Shown: positions 25,092-33,220, counted from the stretch's first letter. The stretch is 64,000 nt of DNA from an uncultured Victivallales bacterium (GCA_934644965.1 CAKUDG010000008.1:1-64000); one strand, 5' to 3'. Made by a program: numbers and translations. The notes: generated from the letters alone by a model not told the origin.

Positions 25092-25664
25092 ATGGCAAAG
25101 TGCGGAGCGGAAACAGAAGTCTACAGCAGAGTCGTGGGATATCATCGCCCGGTGAAGAACTGGAACAAAGGAAAACGCGAAGAGTTCAAGGCACGCAAAG
25201 TTTTTGCTCTGCCCCCCTCTTCTTCGGCAGGCGTCCTTTTCTTGATGACGTTTCTTCTGATTACGTCGGCGGGCTGTTCGACCGCGAATTCGGCGATTCG
25301 TTCGGCATCGGGAAAGAACGTGTCTGCGGACGGTTTTCTGACCTATCAGAGTATCACGACTGGCGCAATGGAAAACAGCCCAACGCCGTCGGTGCATCTG
25401 GTGACGGGATCGCTTGAATATAATTCAATGCTGGTGAGTGTTCCGGATGGATTTCACGTTCCGGATGCGGGGAATTACCGGAGCAGACGGAGCGTGAGTA
25501 TCTGGAACAGCGATGCGTTCAGCGAGTCGAGAAGTTTCAGTTTTACGGCGTCTTCAGGGGAATCGGCGAAAGCGATTCTGGAGAAGCTTCTGGAGTTGGA
25601 TGCGTCAACTTCCAACCCTTCCCCCAATTCCTTCTGTTCCTCAGACGCTTCCGCGGCGGAATGA
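25092..25664 (+). CDS. Lipoprotein with NrdD-C-terminus-like N-terminal segment
   Basis: 190 residues. Residues 1-39 (EVYSRVVGYHRPVKNWNKGK..EEFKARKVF) closely resemble the extreme C-terminus of anaerobic ribonucleotide reductase NrdD, including the glycine of the RVVGY glycyl-radical site. They are followed in frame by a lipoprotein signal (LFLMTFLLITSAGCS, Cys near residue 58). A mature part contains FLTYQSITTGAMENSPTPSVHLVTGSLEYNSML. Short NrdD-C-like peptides may occur in phage lysis regions, and the lipoprotein part could be an outer-spanin analogue. An internal ATG at 25245 could start the lipoprotein alone. Last gene of the cassette. Confidence 0.5.
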   Translation: MAKCGAETEVYSRVVGYHRPVKNWNKGKREEFKARKVFALPPSSSAGVLFLMTFLLITSAGCSTANSAIRSASGKNVSADGFLTYQSITTGAMENSPTPSVHLVTGSLEYNSMLVSVPDGFHVPDAGNYRSRRSVSIWNSDAFSESRSFSFTASSGESAKAILEKLLELDASTSNPSPNSFCSSDASAAE

Positions 25665-25680
25665 ATAAGGAAGCATTTCC

Positions 25681-25709
25681 CCCTCTCCCCTGATTTTACC
25701 CGGAGAGGG
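25681..25709. terminator. Hairpin between convergent genes
   Basis: CCCTCTCC (25681-25688) and GGAGAGGG (25702-25709) form a perfect 8-base stem between the phage-derived cassette (plus) and the CapA gene (minus). No clear T run follows on either strand, so a bidirectional terminator is only likely. Confidence 0.45.
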
Positions 25710-25718
25710 AGTGCGCGT

Positions 25719-26957
25719 TCAATCCCCGGAAGTCCTAGACAGTTTTCCTTCTTCCAGCATCCGGCAGATTTCCTGAAGCATTTCCAGATGAGTCGGACAG
25801 GAGAAGAGATTGCCGGCCCGGAGAGCATAATCGGCATTTTCCGGATCGAAGAAATGCGTGGAAAAATCCCTCAGAATTTCCCGATATGCCGTTTCCCAGC
25901 GGAAACGGACGGAATCTTCCCATGCGCTTCGATAAGCGTTTTCCTCCGCGAGCGGGGCGGAAATGTCCCCGAGATTCTGTTGGAAGGAATGAACTTCCTC
26001 CGGCTTCAGAAGTTCCACAGTCTGAGAGGGACTCATCCGGTAGGGAATCAGGGAAAGCGTGTCGACATGGTGATGCGAAATTCCGGCGGAAAGCAGGAAT
26101 CCCAGATCGGTTCCCGCATAGGCCGAGACATAGTCGGAATCAAAGACCAGGTTTCCGAGACTGTAGGCAATCCATCCGCGCCCATGGCGCTCCACCCCCT
26201 GCATCACATGCGGATGGTGCCCCACCACCAGATCCGCTCCCGCATCAATGAATGCCCTGTAGGCCGAACGGATCCTGGGGGAGGGAATGGACGTGAATTC
26301 ATGCCCCGCATGAATGGAAACCAGAAGGAAATCGCAGCGGGAACGCAATCCGCTGATTACGGGGAGGTTCCTCTCCGGAGAAAAGAACGCCGAGCCCGGG
26401 GAATGCTCTCCCGCACAATTGAGTTCCTTTTCCGCCAGTGCCCAGATCCCGAGCCGCAGATTTGCGCCGCAGAGAACTTCCAGAGGCTGTTCCGCCTCCT
26501 CCAGATCTTTTCCCGCGCCGGCGTGTGGGATGGAAGCCCGGTCCAGATTTTTCAGCGTCTGGAAAAGTCCTTCTGCGCGGAAGTCCAGGATATGGTTGTT
26601 GGCCAGAGTCACGGCGTCGATGCCCAGGGTTTTCAGAGAAGGGGCAAGGGACGGACTGCATCGGAGTCCGAATCCCATTCGGCTGGCTGTGGAAAGAGTA
26701 TTGTCACAAAGCGGCGCTTCCAGATTGACGAGCGTGAAATCGTGTCTTGAAAAGCAGTCTGAAAGTTCTTCTGAAAAGATTGCTTCTTTCCTCAGAAGTT
26801 TTTCTTCATAACGGCGCAGGGGGCCGAAGTCTCCTCCGATCAGGATCCGTGCTGCGGGGGACCGGCCTTTTTCCCCTTCTTCGAGAATCAGACCCGGATT
26901 CCGATCCGGAGAGAAATGGCAGATTCCGGGATTCCTTTTTTCCGTCAGCACAGCCAT
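25719..26957 (-). CDS. CapA-family metallophosphatase-like protein
   Basis: 412 residues of the PGA_cap/CapA family: RILIGGDFGPL, FTLVNLEAPLCDN, GIDAVTLANNHILDF, LLVSIHAGHEFTSIPSPRIR, and DLVVGHHPHVMQGVERHGRGWIAYSLGNLVFD. These are the metal-ligand motifs of the calcineurin-like fold (GGD, NLE, NNH, H-G-E, GHHPH). CapA proteins act in poly-gamma-glutamate or capsule synthesis, but many members are uncharacterised. No signal peptide or membrane helix is seen, so cytoplasmic location is likely. Start 26957 is preceded by GAGGAGG. The frame stays open upstream through the terminator and RNA gene, which excludes earlier starts. Confidence 0.75.
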   Translation of the reverse strand: MAVLTEKRNPGICHFSPDRNPGLILEEGEKGRSPAARILIGGDFGPLRRYEEKLLRKEAIFSEELSDCFSRHDFTLVNLEAPLCDNTLSTASRMGFGLRCSPSLAPSLKTLGIDAVTLANNHILDFRAEGLFQTLKNLDRASIPHAGAGKDLEEAEQPLEVLCGANLRLGIWALAEKELNCAGEHSPGSAFFSPERNLPVISGLRSRCDFLLVSIHAGHEFTSIPSPRIRSAYRAFIDAGADLVVGHHPHVMQGVERHGRGWIAYSLGNLVFDSDYVSAYAGTDLGFLLSAGISHHHVDTLSLIPYRMSPSQTVELLKPEEVHSFQQNLGDISAPLAEENAYRSAWEDSVRFRWETAYREILRDFSTHFFDPENADYALRAGNLFSCPTHLEMLQEICRMLEEGKLSRTSGD

Positions 26958-27018
26958 CACAGATTTTTCCCTCCTCTGTTTCTTCCTTCTTCTCAGACAG
27001 GCAAGGTACACTGTCATG

Positions 27019-27058
27019 AAAAAACGGTTCCTTCCCCAAGAAGACGGGGAAGAAACCG
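27019..27058 (-). terminator. Rho-independent terminator of the retron RNA gene
   Basis: On the minus strand CGGTTTCTTCCCC pairs with GGGGAAGGAACCG (13 pairs, one T-G) around a GTCTTCTT loop, followed by six T residues (27024-27019). It ends the RNA gene and any read-through from the reverse transcriptase. Confidence 0.85.
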
Positions 27059-27061
27059 CAA

Positions 27062-27205
27062 AAAAGGTTTTCTTGATACCGACGGTCAGTCGAAGACTGC
27101 GATTGGAATCCGATTCGCAGAATCGGAATTCCAAATCGAGTCGGTGGAATCGGAGATGAACTTCGATCTTACGGCGAAGATACTTCGCCAGAATCAAAAC
27201 CTTTT
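27062..27205 (-). ncRNA. Structured RNA gene, candidate retron msr-msd RNA
   Basis: About 144 bases with its own promoter and terminator. The ends pair: AAAAGGTTTTGAT (27205-27193) with ATCAAG-AAAACCTTTT (27077-27062), 13 pairs with one bulge, like retron a1/a2. Inside are a 7-base hairpin GGCGAAG-TAT-CTTCGCC (27189-27173), an msr-like element, and a closed three-way junction. The junction's base stem ACCGAC/GTCGGT (27145-27140 with 27083-27078) abuts a2. It holds a 17-pair hairpin (27138-27120 with 27116-27100, loop TGC) and a CAGTC-TTC-GACTG hairpin (27099-27087). The layout matches msr followed by msd, but it lies 3' of the reverse transcriptase gene instead of 5'. RNA gene status is well supported; retron identity is inferred. 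Confidence 0.65.
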
Positions 27206-27211
27206 CTTTTC

Positions 27212-27239
27212 ATTATATCCCTTTTTGCACGGGAGTCAA
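27212..27239 (-). promoter_or_regulatory. Strong promoter of the retron RNA gene
   Basis: Minus strand TTGACT (27239-27234), 16-base spacer, consensus TATAAT (27217-27212). The -35 hexamer overlaps the stop codon of the reverse transcriptase gene. The predicted start near 27205 coincides with the first base of the a1 arm. Confidence 0.8.
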
Positions 27240-28282
27240 GAGCCCGTCCGCATCTTCTGAATGATTTCAAGCTGCTTCTGGAAGTACTCCCCCTGACGGG
27301 CGTTCGCCATTGAGACAAAGGAGACGTGTCCTTTCAGACGGGCAAAATTGACTTTGGAAAGAGGAATTTCCCCGGTAATGATCTGATGCATGAAGGCCCG
27401 CAGCTTCATGCGCTTCCGCCTCGGAACGGAGGTGCAGCCTTTCCGGTTGACCACAATGCCGGTTACGGTCTGCCTCTGATGACGCTTCCGGACATTCACC
27501 TTGCGCGGATTGATGCGGAAGCCGTAGCGGCGGACAATTTTCTCAATCAGGGGAATCATTTTGTAACAGTTATCCGAATCGGAGGAGAAGGTGAGGTCAT
27601 CGGCATATCTGGAATATCTCATCCGGTGTTTCCGGGCGAATTCCGCCAGGATGAAGTCCAGTTTCCGGCAGACCAGATTGGAAATGGCCGGACTCGTCGG
27701 CGCCCCCTGGGGCAGACGTCCTTCATACAGACAGAGGGCCAGCAGCGTTTCAACCCGGGTCCGATTTTCCTCCGAAAGAATTCCCGACTCCCTCATCTCT
27801 CTCTCAATCATTTCCCGCGTGACGGATGGGAAAAAATCCTTCAGATCCAGTTTGACAACATATCTTTTCCCCGTATGCACTTCCGCATTGCTCACAATGC
27901 TGCGTCCGATGGTGAATCCGTGCGTATAAGGCGAAGGCGCCAGATGGTAGAGAAGAGGGAGAATCCGCCTCTGCAGGTGTTTCAATTCCTTGTCGGGAGC
28001 CTCGATAATGCGTTTTCTGGTATGTTCTTTGTCTTTCCATAGAAAGAACTTCTGGTAATGAGTCTCCGGGGCGGTTGCCATTCTCCTGAGAGGAACCTCC
28101 CCGCAGCCGAGGAATTCGGCCGGATCCTCGGGAACTGCCGCCCGCAGAGAATGCAGCCTTCTCTCTTCCCGAGTCTGGAAAAGATAGCGGAAAATCTCTT
28201 CGGCTCCGCGGAAGAGTCCGGAGAGCGCGGCGAAAAATGTGCCCCGGGAACTTTCCTTCGTATAGCAGGATCTGTCGTACAT
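27236..28282 (-). CDS. Retron-type reverse transcriptase
   Basis: 348 residues. The RT core runs from about residue 76. It contains HGFTIGRSIVSNAEVH with the retron NAxxH motif (132-136), the metal-binding DLKDFFPSV (146-154), QGAPTSPAISN (192-202), YADD (226-229) in YSRYADDLTFSS, and VTG (273-275), the retron recognition region. QGAPTSP and VTG distinguish it from DGR and group II intron enzymes. It should make msDNA from a cognate structured RNA; a fitting RNA gene starts right at its stop codon. The N-terminal ~75 residues are an unusual extension; a shorter start at Met68 is possible. No obvious toxin/effector gene is adjacent. No promoter is clear between it and the pilin-like gene upstream. 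Confidence 0.85.
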   Translation of the reverse strand: MYDRSCYTKESSRGTFFAALSGLFRGAEEIFRYLFQTREERRLHSLRAAVPEDPAEFLGCGEVPLRRMATAPETHYQKFFLWKDKEHTRKRIIEAPDKELKHLQRRILPLLYHLAPSPYTHGFTIGRSIVSNAEVHTGKRYVVKLDLKDFFPSVTREMIEREMRESGILSEENRTRVETLLALCLYEGRLPQGAPTSPAISNLVCRKLDFILAEFARKHRMRYSRYADDLTFSSDSDNCYKMIPLIEKIVRRYGFRINPRKVNVRKRHQRQTVTGIVVNRKGCTSVPRRKRMKLRAFMHQIITGEIPLSKVNFARLKGHVSFVSMANARQGEYFQKQLEIIQKMRTGS

Positions 28283-28391
28283 CTTTTCCAGAGGATTCCT
28301 TTTTTTCTTTCTGATTTCTCCCTGCGGACGCGTAGCTGGACGGGTCCACTTTGAGAAAAAACAAGATGGAGAAAAAAACGCTCTTCTCCTG

Positions 28392-29162
28392 TCATTCCCA
28401 TACGAAGGGAGAAGCCAGATCGGTTTTCATATAGTAATAATAATGACAGGCAGCCTTGGATGGCAGCGTTTCCACATGGGAATCGAGCATCAGCATGACA
28501 ATGGAATTGGCATGGCGTCCGAACATATAGTCTTTTGCATAGAAATAGGTGTCGCTCATGCGTTCCGTGGTCGTCTGGACTTCCGGCGCTCCGACTCCGG
28601 TCCCCGGCATGAAGCCTTGGATGGGAGACGTGATGTTCAAATTGTCCGAACGGAATCCCGTATCCGGGAAATCTATGATGAAGGCCGACTGGGAGAGCGG
28701 TTTTTTCGTCAGCTGGGAGATCCTCCTGTAATGCGGATAGGATCCGATAAAACTATGACTCCCGTAAAAACCGTAACAGTAGTAGGGATTTTTATTTCCG
28801 TTGCTGTCCCTCTCCCTTCCGTTGGGGCAGCGGAAGCGTTTCCAGAGATCCGATGTGTACATATTCTTCCCCTCCACCGCCAGAGGCAGGCTGTTATACC
28901 AGTAAATGTTGGTAGACGTTGTCGGATAATACTGGAAGTGGGGAACCACATACCCGTTGTTGGAATCCGTGTAAATCGTTGCGTACAGCGCAAAGCTCTT
29001 CAGGTTGCTGCAGCACTGGATCCGCTTTGCCGTTTCCCTTGCGCGTCCCAGTGCGGGAAGCAGGATTGAGGCCAGAAGGGCAATGATCGCAATGACTACC
29101 AGAAGTTCCAGCAGTGTGAATGGGTGCCGGATTCTGCCGAGAATGCGTTTCTGCTTTGCCAT
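28392..29162 (-). CDS. Prepilin-type protein of the H-X9-DG family
   Basis: 256 residues. A type IV prepilin signal, HPFTLLELLVVIAIIALLASILLPALGRARE, is cut after the basic lead before FTLLE, leaving a hydrophobic helix. The remainder is Tyr/Asn/Ser-rich with the C-terminal HANSIVMLMLDSHVE, a variant of H-X9-DG in which the glycine is Ser. Such proteins occur in very large families in Lentisphaerota and Planctomycetes and probably form pseudopili or surface proteins; the specific role is unknown. AAGGAAG lies seven bases before the ATG, and a promoter is visible ~180 bases upstream. Confidence 0.8.
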   Translation of the reverse strand: MAKQKRILGRIRHPFTLLELLVVIAIIALLASILLPALGRARETAKRIQCCSNLKSFALYATIYTDSNNGYVVPHFQYYPTTSTNIYWYNSLPLAVEGKNMYTSDLWKRFRCPNGRERDSNGNKNPYYCYGFYGSHSFIGSYPHYRRISQLTKKPLSQSAFIIDFPDTGFRSDNLNITSPIQGFMPGTGVGAPEVQTTTERMSDTYFYAKDYMFGRHANSIVMLMLDSHVETLPSKAACHYYYYMKTDLASPFVWE

Positions 29163-29336
29163 CGTTCAACTTCCTTTTTCTGAGATTCTCTTCTTCCCTG
29201 GGGAGGAGATGTTTCATGGCGAGAGAGGGGAAAAGGCCAGGCTTGAAAACCGGGCAGAATGCGGGACTTGCAGAAGCGGGGGTATGTGTTTTGTTTCTTC
29301 CCTGCATTCCATGTCTCTTTCCCGGACTCCGGAAGT

Positions 29337-29366
29337 AATATAAGGACTTCATTCCGTGCTTGTCAA
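29337..29366 (-). promoter_or_regulatory. Promoter of the pilin-like gene
   Basis: Minus strand TTGACA (29366-29361), 18-base spacer, TATATT (29342-29337). The leader would be about 170 bases. The rest of the 29163-29638 gap holds nothing else I can support. Confidence 0.6.
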
Positions 29367-29638
29367 GCTGTTTTGCAAAATATTGCGGAGAAAAAAGGAT
29401 TTCCACGGAAAGAAAAAGGGATGCGTTCCCGCTTTCCTCCTTCTCCTCCCGGGAAAGAGGTCTTGCGCGACGGCCTCTTTCCTCCTATGGGAAAGGAAGT
29501 GCCCGGAAAAGAGGGCAGGGGTACGGCTCTGAACGGGATGAGCCGGAGGCGGCGGGGGAAGAAGAGCGCATGTGCCTGGTCTGAGACACTTTAAAGAAAA
29601 CTTTTCTTCCGTCTTCAAAGAACGTTTCAGAAAATTTT

Positions 29639-30817
29639 CTAGGGAGAATTCAGCGAATCTTCATAATCCTCCAGCAGAATGTCGGACATTCGTTTCCAGT
29701 CGAAACGCTCTTTTACGAGTTCCCGCCCGGTTTCTCCCATGATTTTCCGCGTTTCAGGATCGGCGAGGAGGGAGAGAATGGCTTCTCCTGCCTTGTTCGG
29801 AGATCCGGGCGGGACAAGCCTTCCCGTTTTTCCGTCCAGCACCACTTCAGGAGTTCCGTCGAGCGGATAGGTAACGACCGGTTTCCCCGATGCCAGTGCC
29901 TGCACCGCAGCTCTCGGCAGTCCTTCGTGCATGGAAAAATGCACCAGCAGATCCATCAGGGCCAGATAACGGTGCACTTCGGAAGGCGGCACGAGCCCTG
30001 CAAAGGAAATTCTTTTGCGGAATCCCAGCTTTTCCGCCGTTTCTTCCAGCTTCGGACGCAAGGACCCGTCTCCGACGAGGAGCAGATGGAGATCCGGACG
30101 GCGTTTCATCAGTTCGGGCAGTACTTCAAAAAGCTGTTCGTATCCTTTTTCCGGGAAGAGTCTTGCGAGAGTTCCCAGAACTTCCGCATTTTCCGGAATT
30201 CCCAGTTCCTGTCTGAGCTTTCCATCCGGTTTTGAGTTCAGAAAGGGCTCCAGCTCCATTCCGCTGTAAACGACCTTGAAGAGATCCTTCCTCCCGATTC
30301 CGGCGTCAAGGCACTGATCGATCATCGCCTGGGCGACGGCGTAAATCCGGTCCGAAGAACGCGCCCCCAGTCTCTCCATAAGAATGTAGAGTCCGTTTTT
30401 CCACGGGGCCCCGCAGCGGTGGAAGGCCAGGCCGTGCACCGTGTGCGCAATCAGCATTCGGGCGCGGGTTCTCCTGCGTGCCGCTCCCGCGGCGAGACGG
30501 CCGATGATTCCCGCCTTGGAACTGTGTGTGTGGACGACGTCGAAATTCCGTTCCCGGAAAAAGCGTTTCAGAAAGAAATACGCTCTCAGGTCATTCCACA
30601 CTGAAATTTCCCGGACGAGATACGGACATTCCACAATTTCGATTCCGTCCGCATAATGCGCGTTTTTGAGCAGTTCCCCCTCTGGTCCCGGCGATGGCCC
30701 CGTGACCAGCGTACACTGGTGTTTCCCCCCGCTTTCCAGAATCCCCCTGCAGGAAAGAAGCGTATTTTCCTGGGCGCCGCCCACAATCATCCGGGTGATG
30801 ACATGACATATTTTCAT
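29639..30817 (-). CDS. Family 4 glycosyltransferase
   Basis: 392 residues, GT-B fold. N-terminal acceptor domain: ICHVITRMIVGGAQENTLL and DVVHTHSSKAGIIGRLAA. C-terminal nucleotide-sugar domain: LGTLARLFPEKGYEQLFE, HLLLVGDGSLRPKLEETA, ISFAGLVPPSEVHRYLALMDLLVHFSMHEGLPRAAVQALASGKPVV (the E-X7-E-type region reads EGLPRAAVQALASG), then GTPEVVLDGKTGRLVPPG. It probably transfers a sugar in polysaccharide or lipopolysaccharide assembly; donor and acceptor unknown. It starts 27 bases after comEC in a dut-comEC-glycosyltransferase series. Confidence 0.85.
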   Translation of the reverse strand: MKICHVITRMIVGGAQENTLLSCRGILESGGKHQCTLVTGPSPGPEGELLKNAHYADGIEIVECPYLVREISVWNDLRAYFFLKRFFRERNFDVVHTHSSKAGIIGRLAAGAARRRTRARMLIAHTVHGLAFHRCGAPWKNGLYILMERLGARSSDRIYAVAQAMIDQCLDAGIGRKDLFKVVYSGMELEPFLNSKPDGKLRQELGIPENAEVLGTLARLFPEKGYEQLFEVLPELMKRRPDLHLLLVGDGSLRPKLEETAEKLGFRKRISFAGLVPPSEVHRYLALMDLLVHFSMHEGLPRAAVQALASGKPVVTYPLDGTPEVVLDGKTGRLVPPGSPNKAGEAILSLLADPETRKIMGETGRELVKERFDWKRMSDILLEDYEDSLNSP

Positions 30818-30844
30818 GGATGGATGCGTTCCTGTGTTCAGTTT

Positions 30845-33220
30845 TTACTGTTTCCCCGTCACGACGGAGACGGAATCCGGAGAGAGCGGAATGAGATGAA
30901 GACGGCAGGTGAAACTGTTTTTCAGTTCGAGTACGGCAATCTGTCTCTGACGGATTCCATCCTCGAAGGTGATCTGCGCCGTTCCGTTTTCCCGTTTCCG
31001 GTATACGATCTTTACTGTAGAGTCTGGTAAGACGCTTTCCAAGCGGAAAAAGCCTTTTTTCGTAAATGTTTTCAGATCCCAGGACTCGAAACGGAAACTT
31101 CTTCCTCCCTTTTCCCGGTCAAAGTAGAGACATTCCCCACCCGCGTTTCGGACTGCCGCGACGGCTTCCAGGGCGGAATGCTGAGTTTTCATCCACGGTT
31201 TCGGAAGGATCAGACGTTCAATCCCGCATTGCCGGGCGAAAAAGGGAACCCCTGCGCAGCAGTCTTTCCCGCTGCCCGTCAGGACCAGCGCTCCACAGGA
31301 GCGGATTCCCTTCCTTCTCAGAAAGCCCAGAATCCCCTGCGCCGTTTCAAAGTCCGGCACATTGACCGCCAGCGCCTTGCCGGAAAGCGGAGAACTGATC
31401 ACAATGGCAGGTTCCTGAGAATTCCCTCCGTGAAAGACCGCGATCTGGGCTTGCTTTTCTTCCCCTGTCTTCAGATTCCAGAAAACCAGAATGGCCGCGA
31501 TCCCTCCCGCCGCCGCGACTCTGAGCACCGCCTTTTCCCTTGAACACAGCAGCAGGAACAAGAGCGCCGGGAACGCGAATACGCTCCAGAGCGGAGCAAG
31601 CGGCAGGTGCATCGACATATGTTCGGCAAGGAATGTGCACACTCCCCCGATTCCGTGAATCAACGTCTCCAGAAGAATCCCCGCCCCCGCCGCGATTCCC
31701 GGGATCCAGCACAGGACTGCCGCAGAGGAAAAAACAGCAAAGCACAGCCACGCCGCCGGAAGAAGCAAGAGATTTGCCAGCACCGAGGCCGGCGCAAAGA
31801 TCCCCTGGCAGCTCAGGGAAAGCGCAACGCTTGCCAGCCAGGCCGTCAGACAGCTCAGAAGTGTGCAGAAAAGGAAATCGAAGATCCGGTTTTTCAGGCG
31901 AGTCCGGAAGGAAACATATTTAGCCGGGACCCATTCCATGTTCGCGTGGATGCGTTTCAGAGAGTCTCTGAGAAATCCTCCTGCGGCCAGAAGTGCCGCC
32001 ACCGTCAGAAAGGAATATTGGAATCCCGCATCCAGCAGATTCAGCGGATTCCAGAGTGTCAGCACTCCCGCCGCGAGCATCAGGGAATTGAATGCGGAGA
32101 CGGAATGGAGAAAAGCCCTTGCCAGACAAAAAAGAGTCAGCATCAGGAACGCCCGGAAGGCCGGTCCCTCCATTCCCGTGCTCATTGCGTAGAAGAACGT
32201 TATCGTCGGCACCAGCAGACAGCGGGCCCGGAAGGGAAGAAACGCGAAAAGCAGAAACAGAATCCCCGCGAAAAGCCCGATGTGCGTCCCGCTGACGGTC
32301 AGAATATGGATCGTGCCGCTTTCAATGAAATCCCGCTTCAGTTCCGGTGCGATTCCCTGTTTGAATCCGAAGAGAATCCCTGCCGCCAGACAGCGTGCGC
32401 GCTTGTCCCGGAAGGATCCGGTCATTTTCCTGAGCAGACGGTCCCGGAAATCGAATAAAGTCCGCCGGAATCCCGATCCCTCCTCCAGGAAACGCGTCTC
32501 TTCCGCACGGAACAGCGCGCGGATTCCGTGGCGTTCCAGATATTCTGCATAGTCGAAAACTCCTTCATCCGGGACGGGGCCGGGAAAATGGAAGAAGCCT
32601 CTCATTTCATATCGGTCCCCGTAGCCCGGGTGGAACTCCGGAGCCAGGTCCTTTGCACAGTGGACAAGACATTCCGCCGGGGGCTCGATTTCCCTCCACT
32701 CGTCCTGCGGCGAATAACGCATTGCCAGGACGCGGCAGGAAAGGTTTTTCGGTACGGGAAGCCAGTCAAGAGTGTCCGAGGCGGAGCAGGAACTGTCTGT
32801 CACCTCGATTCTCAGTTCCGCGCCCGCGCAGGGCCGCTGCAGCTCTCTGCGCAGGGGATCATGCTCCAGATTCCTCATGCAGAGCAGTCCCGCGATGCTT
32901 CCCGCAAGACAGGGCAGGGCAAAGCGGAACAGCGCATCCCGCATCGGCAGAAGAATCCCCGCAAGAATCAGTCCCGGGAGCGGCAGAAAGATTTCGGCTG
33001 TGCACGGGAAGGTTCCGGCGGCGGGATCTGCGCTTCCTTCGCCACAGAAGGAGACGTCCGTCATCCGCATCAGCAGCGGGAGCAGAGCGTTCACGAACGC
33101 AATGAATGCGATCAGAGCCGGCTGCCTCCGCGCCAGCAGACGGGTCCGTTCATGAAGAACGTTCCTCTGACGGGCGCAGAATTTCAGGAAAGCATCCGTC
33201 CGCATTCGCATGTTTCTCAT
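30845..33220 (-). CDS. comEC: ComEC/Rec2-family DNA-uptake channel protein
   Basis: 791 residues. N-terminal membrane segments and a DUF4131-like soluble domain (residues ~60-250) precede the Competence domain with FIESGTIHILTVSGTHIGLFAGILFLL, TGMEGPAFRAFLML, and WNPLNLLDAGFQYSFLTVAAL. At least eight membrane helices are visible. It would carry single-stranded DNA across the inner membrane during transformation. The C-terminal metallo-beta-lactamase-like domain is degenerate: the normal T-H-X-D-X-D-H motif is replaced by LTGSGKDCCAG (647-657), so nuclease activity is probably lost. It follows dut after 31 bases. Confidence 0.9.
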   Translation of the reverse strand: MRNMRMRTDAFLKFCARQRNVLHERTRLLARRQPALIAFIAFVNALLPLLMRMTDVSFCGEGSADPAAGTFPCTAEIFLPLPGLILAGILLPMRDALFRFALPCLAGSIAGLLCMRNLEHDPLRRELQRPCAGAELRIEVTDSSCSASDTLDWLPVPKNLSCRVLAMRYSPQDEWREIEPPAECLVHCAKDLAPEFHPGYGDRYEMRGFFHFPGPVPDEGVFDYAEYLERHGIRALFRAEETRFLEEGSGFRRTLFDFRDRLLRKMTGSFRDKRARCLAAGILFGFKQGIAPELKRDFIESGTIHILTVSGTHIGLFAGILFLLFAFLPFRARCLLVPTITFFYAMSTGMEGPAFRAFLMLTLFCLARAFLHSVSAFNSLMLAAGVLTLWNPLNLLDAGFQYSFLTVAALLAAGGFLRDSLKRIHANMEWVPAKYVSFRTRLKNRIFDFLFCTLLSCLTAWLASVALSLSCQGIFAPASVLANLLLLPAAWLCFAVFSSAAVLCWIPGIAAGAGILLETLIHGIGGVCTFLAEHMSMHLPLAPLWSVFAFPALLFLLLCSREKAVLRVAAAGGIAAILVFWNLKTGEEKQAQIAVFHGGNSQEPAIVISSPLSGKALAVNVPDFETAQGILGFLRRKGIRSCGALVLTGSGKDCCAGVPFFARQCGIERLILPKPWMKTQHSALEAVAAVRNAGGECLYFDREKGGRSFRFESWDLKTFTKKGFFRLESVLPDSTVKIVYRKRENGTAQITFEDGIRQRQIAVLELKNSFTCRLHLIPLSPDSVSVVTGKQ

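Noticed and set aside
27236..28282. Reverse transcriptase as partner of the DGR-type lectin
   Set aside because: Motifs QGAPTSP, NAxxH and VTG are retron-type; the DGR-specific motif, Avd and template repeat are missing and the gene is on the opposite strand.
28283..28391. Retron RNA in the usual position upstream of the reverse transcriptase
   Set aside because: The 109-base upstream gap shows only very short complementary stretches and no end-pairing arms; the downstream element is far better structured.
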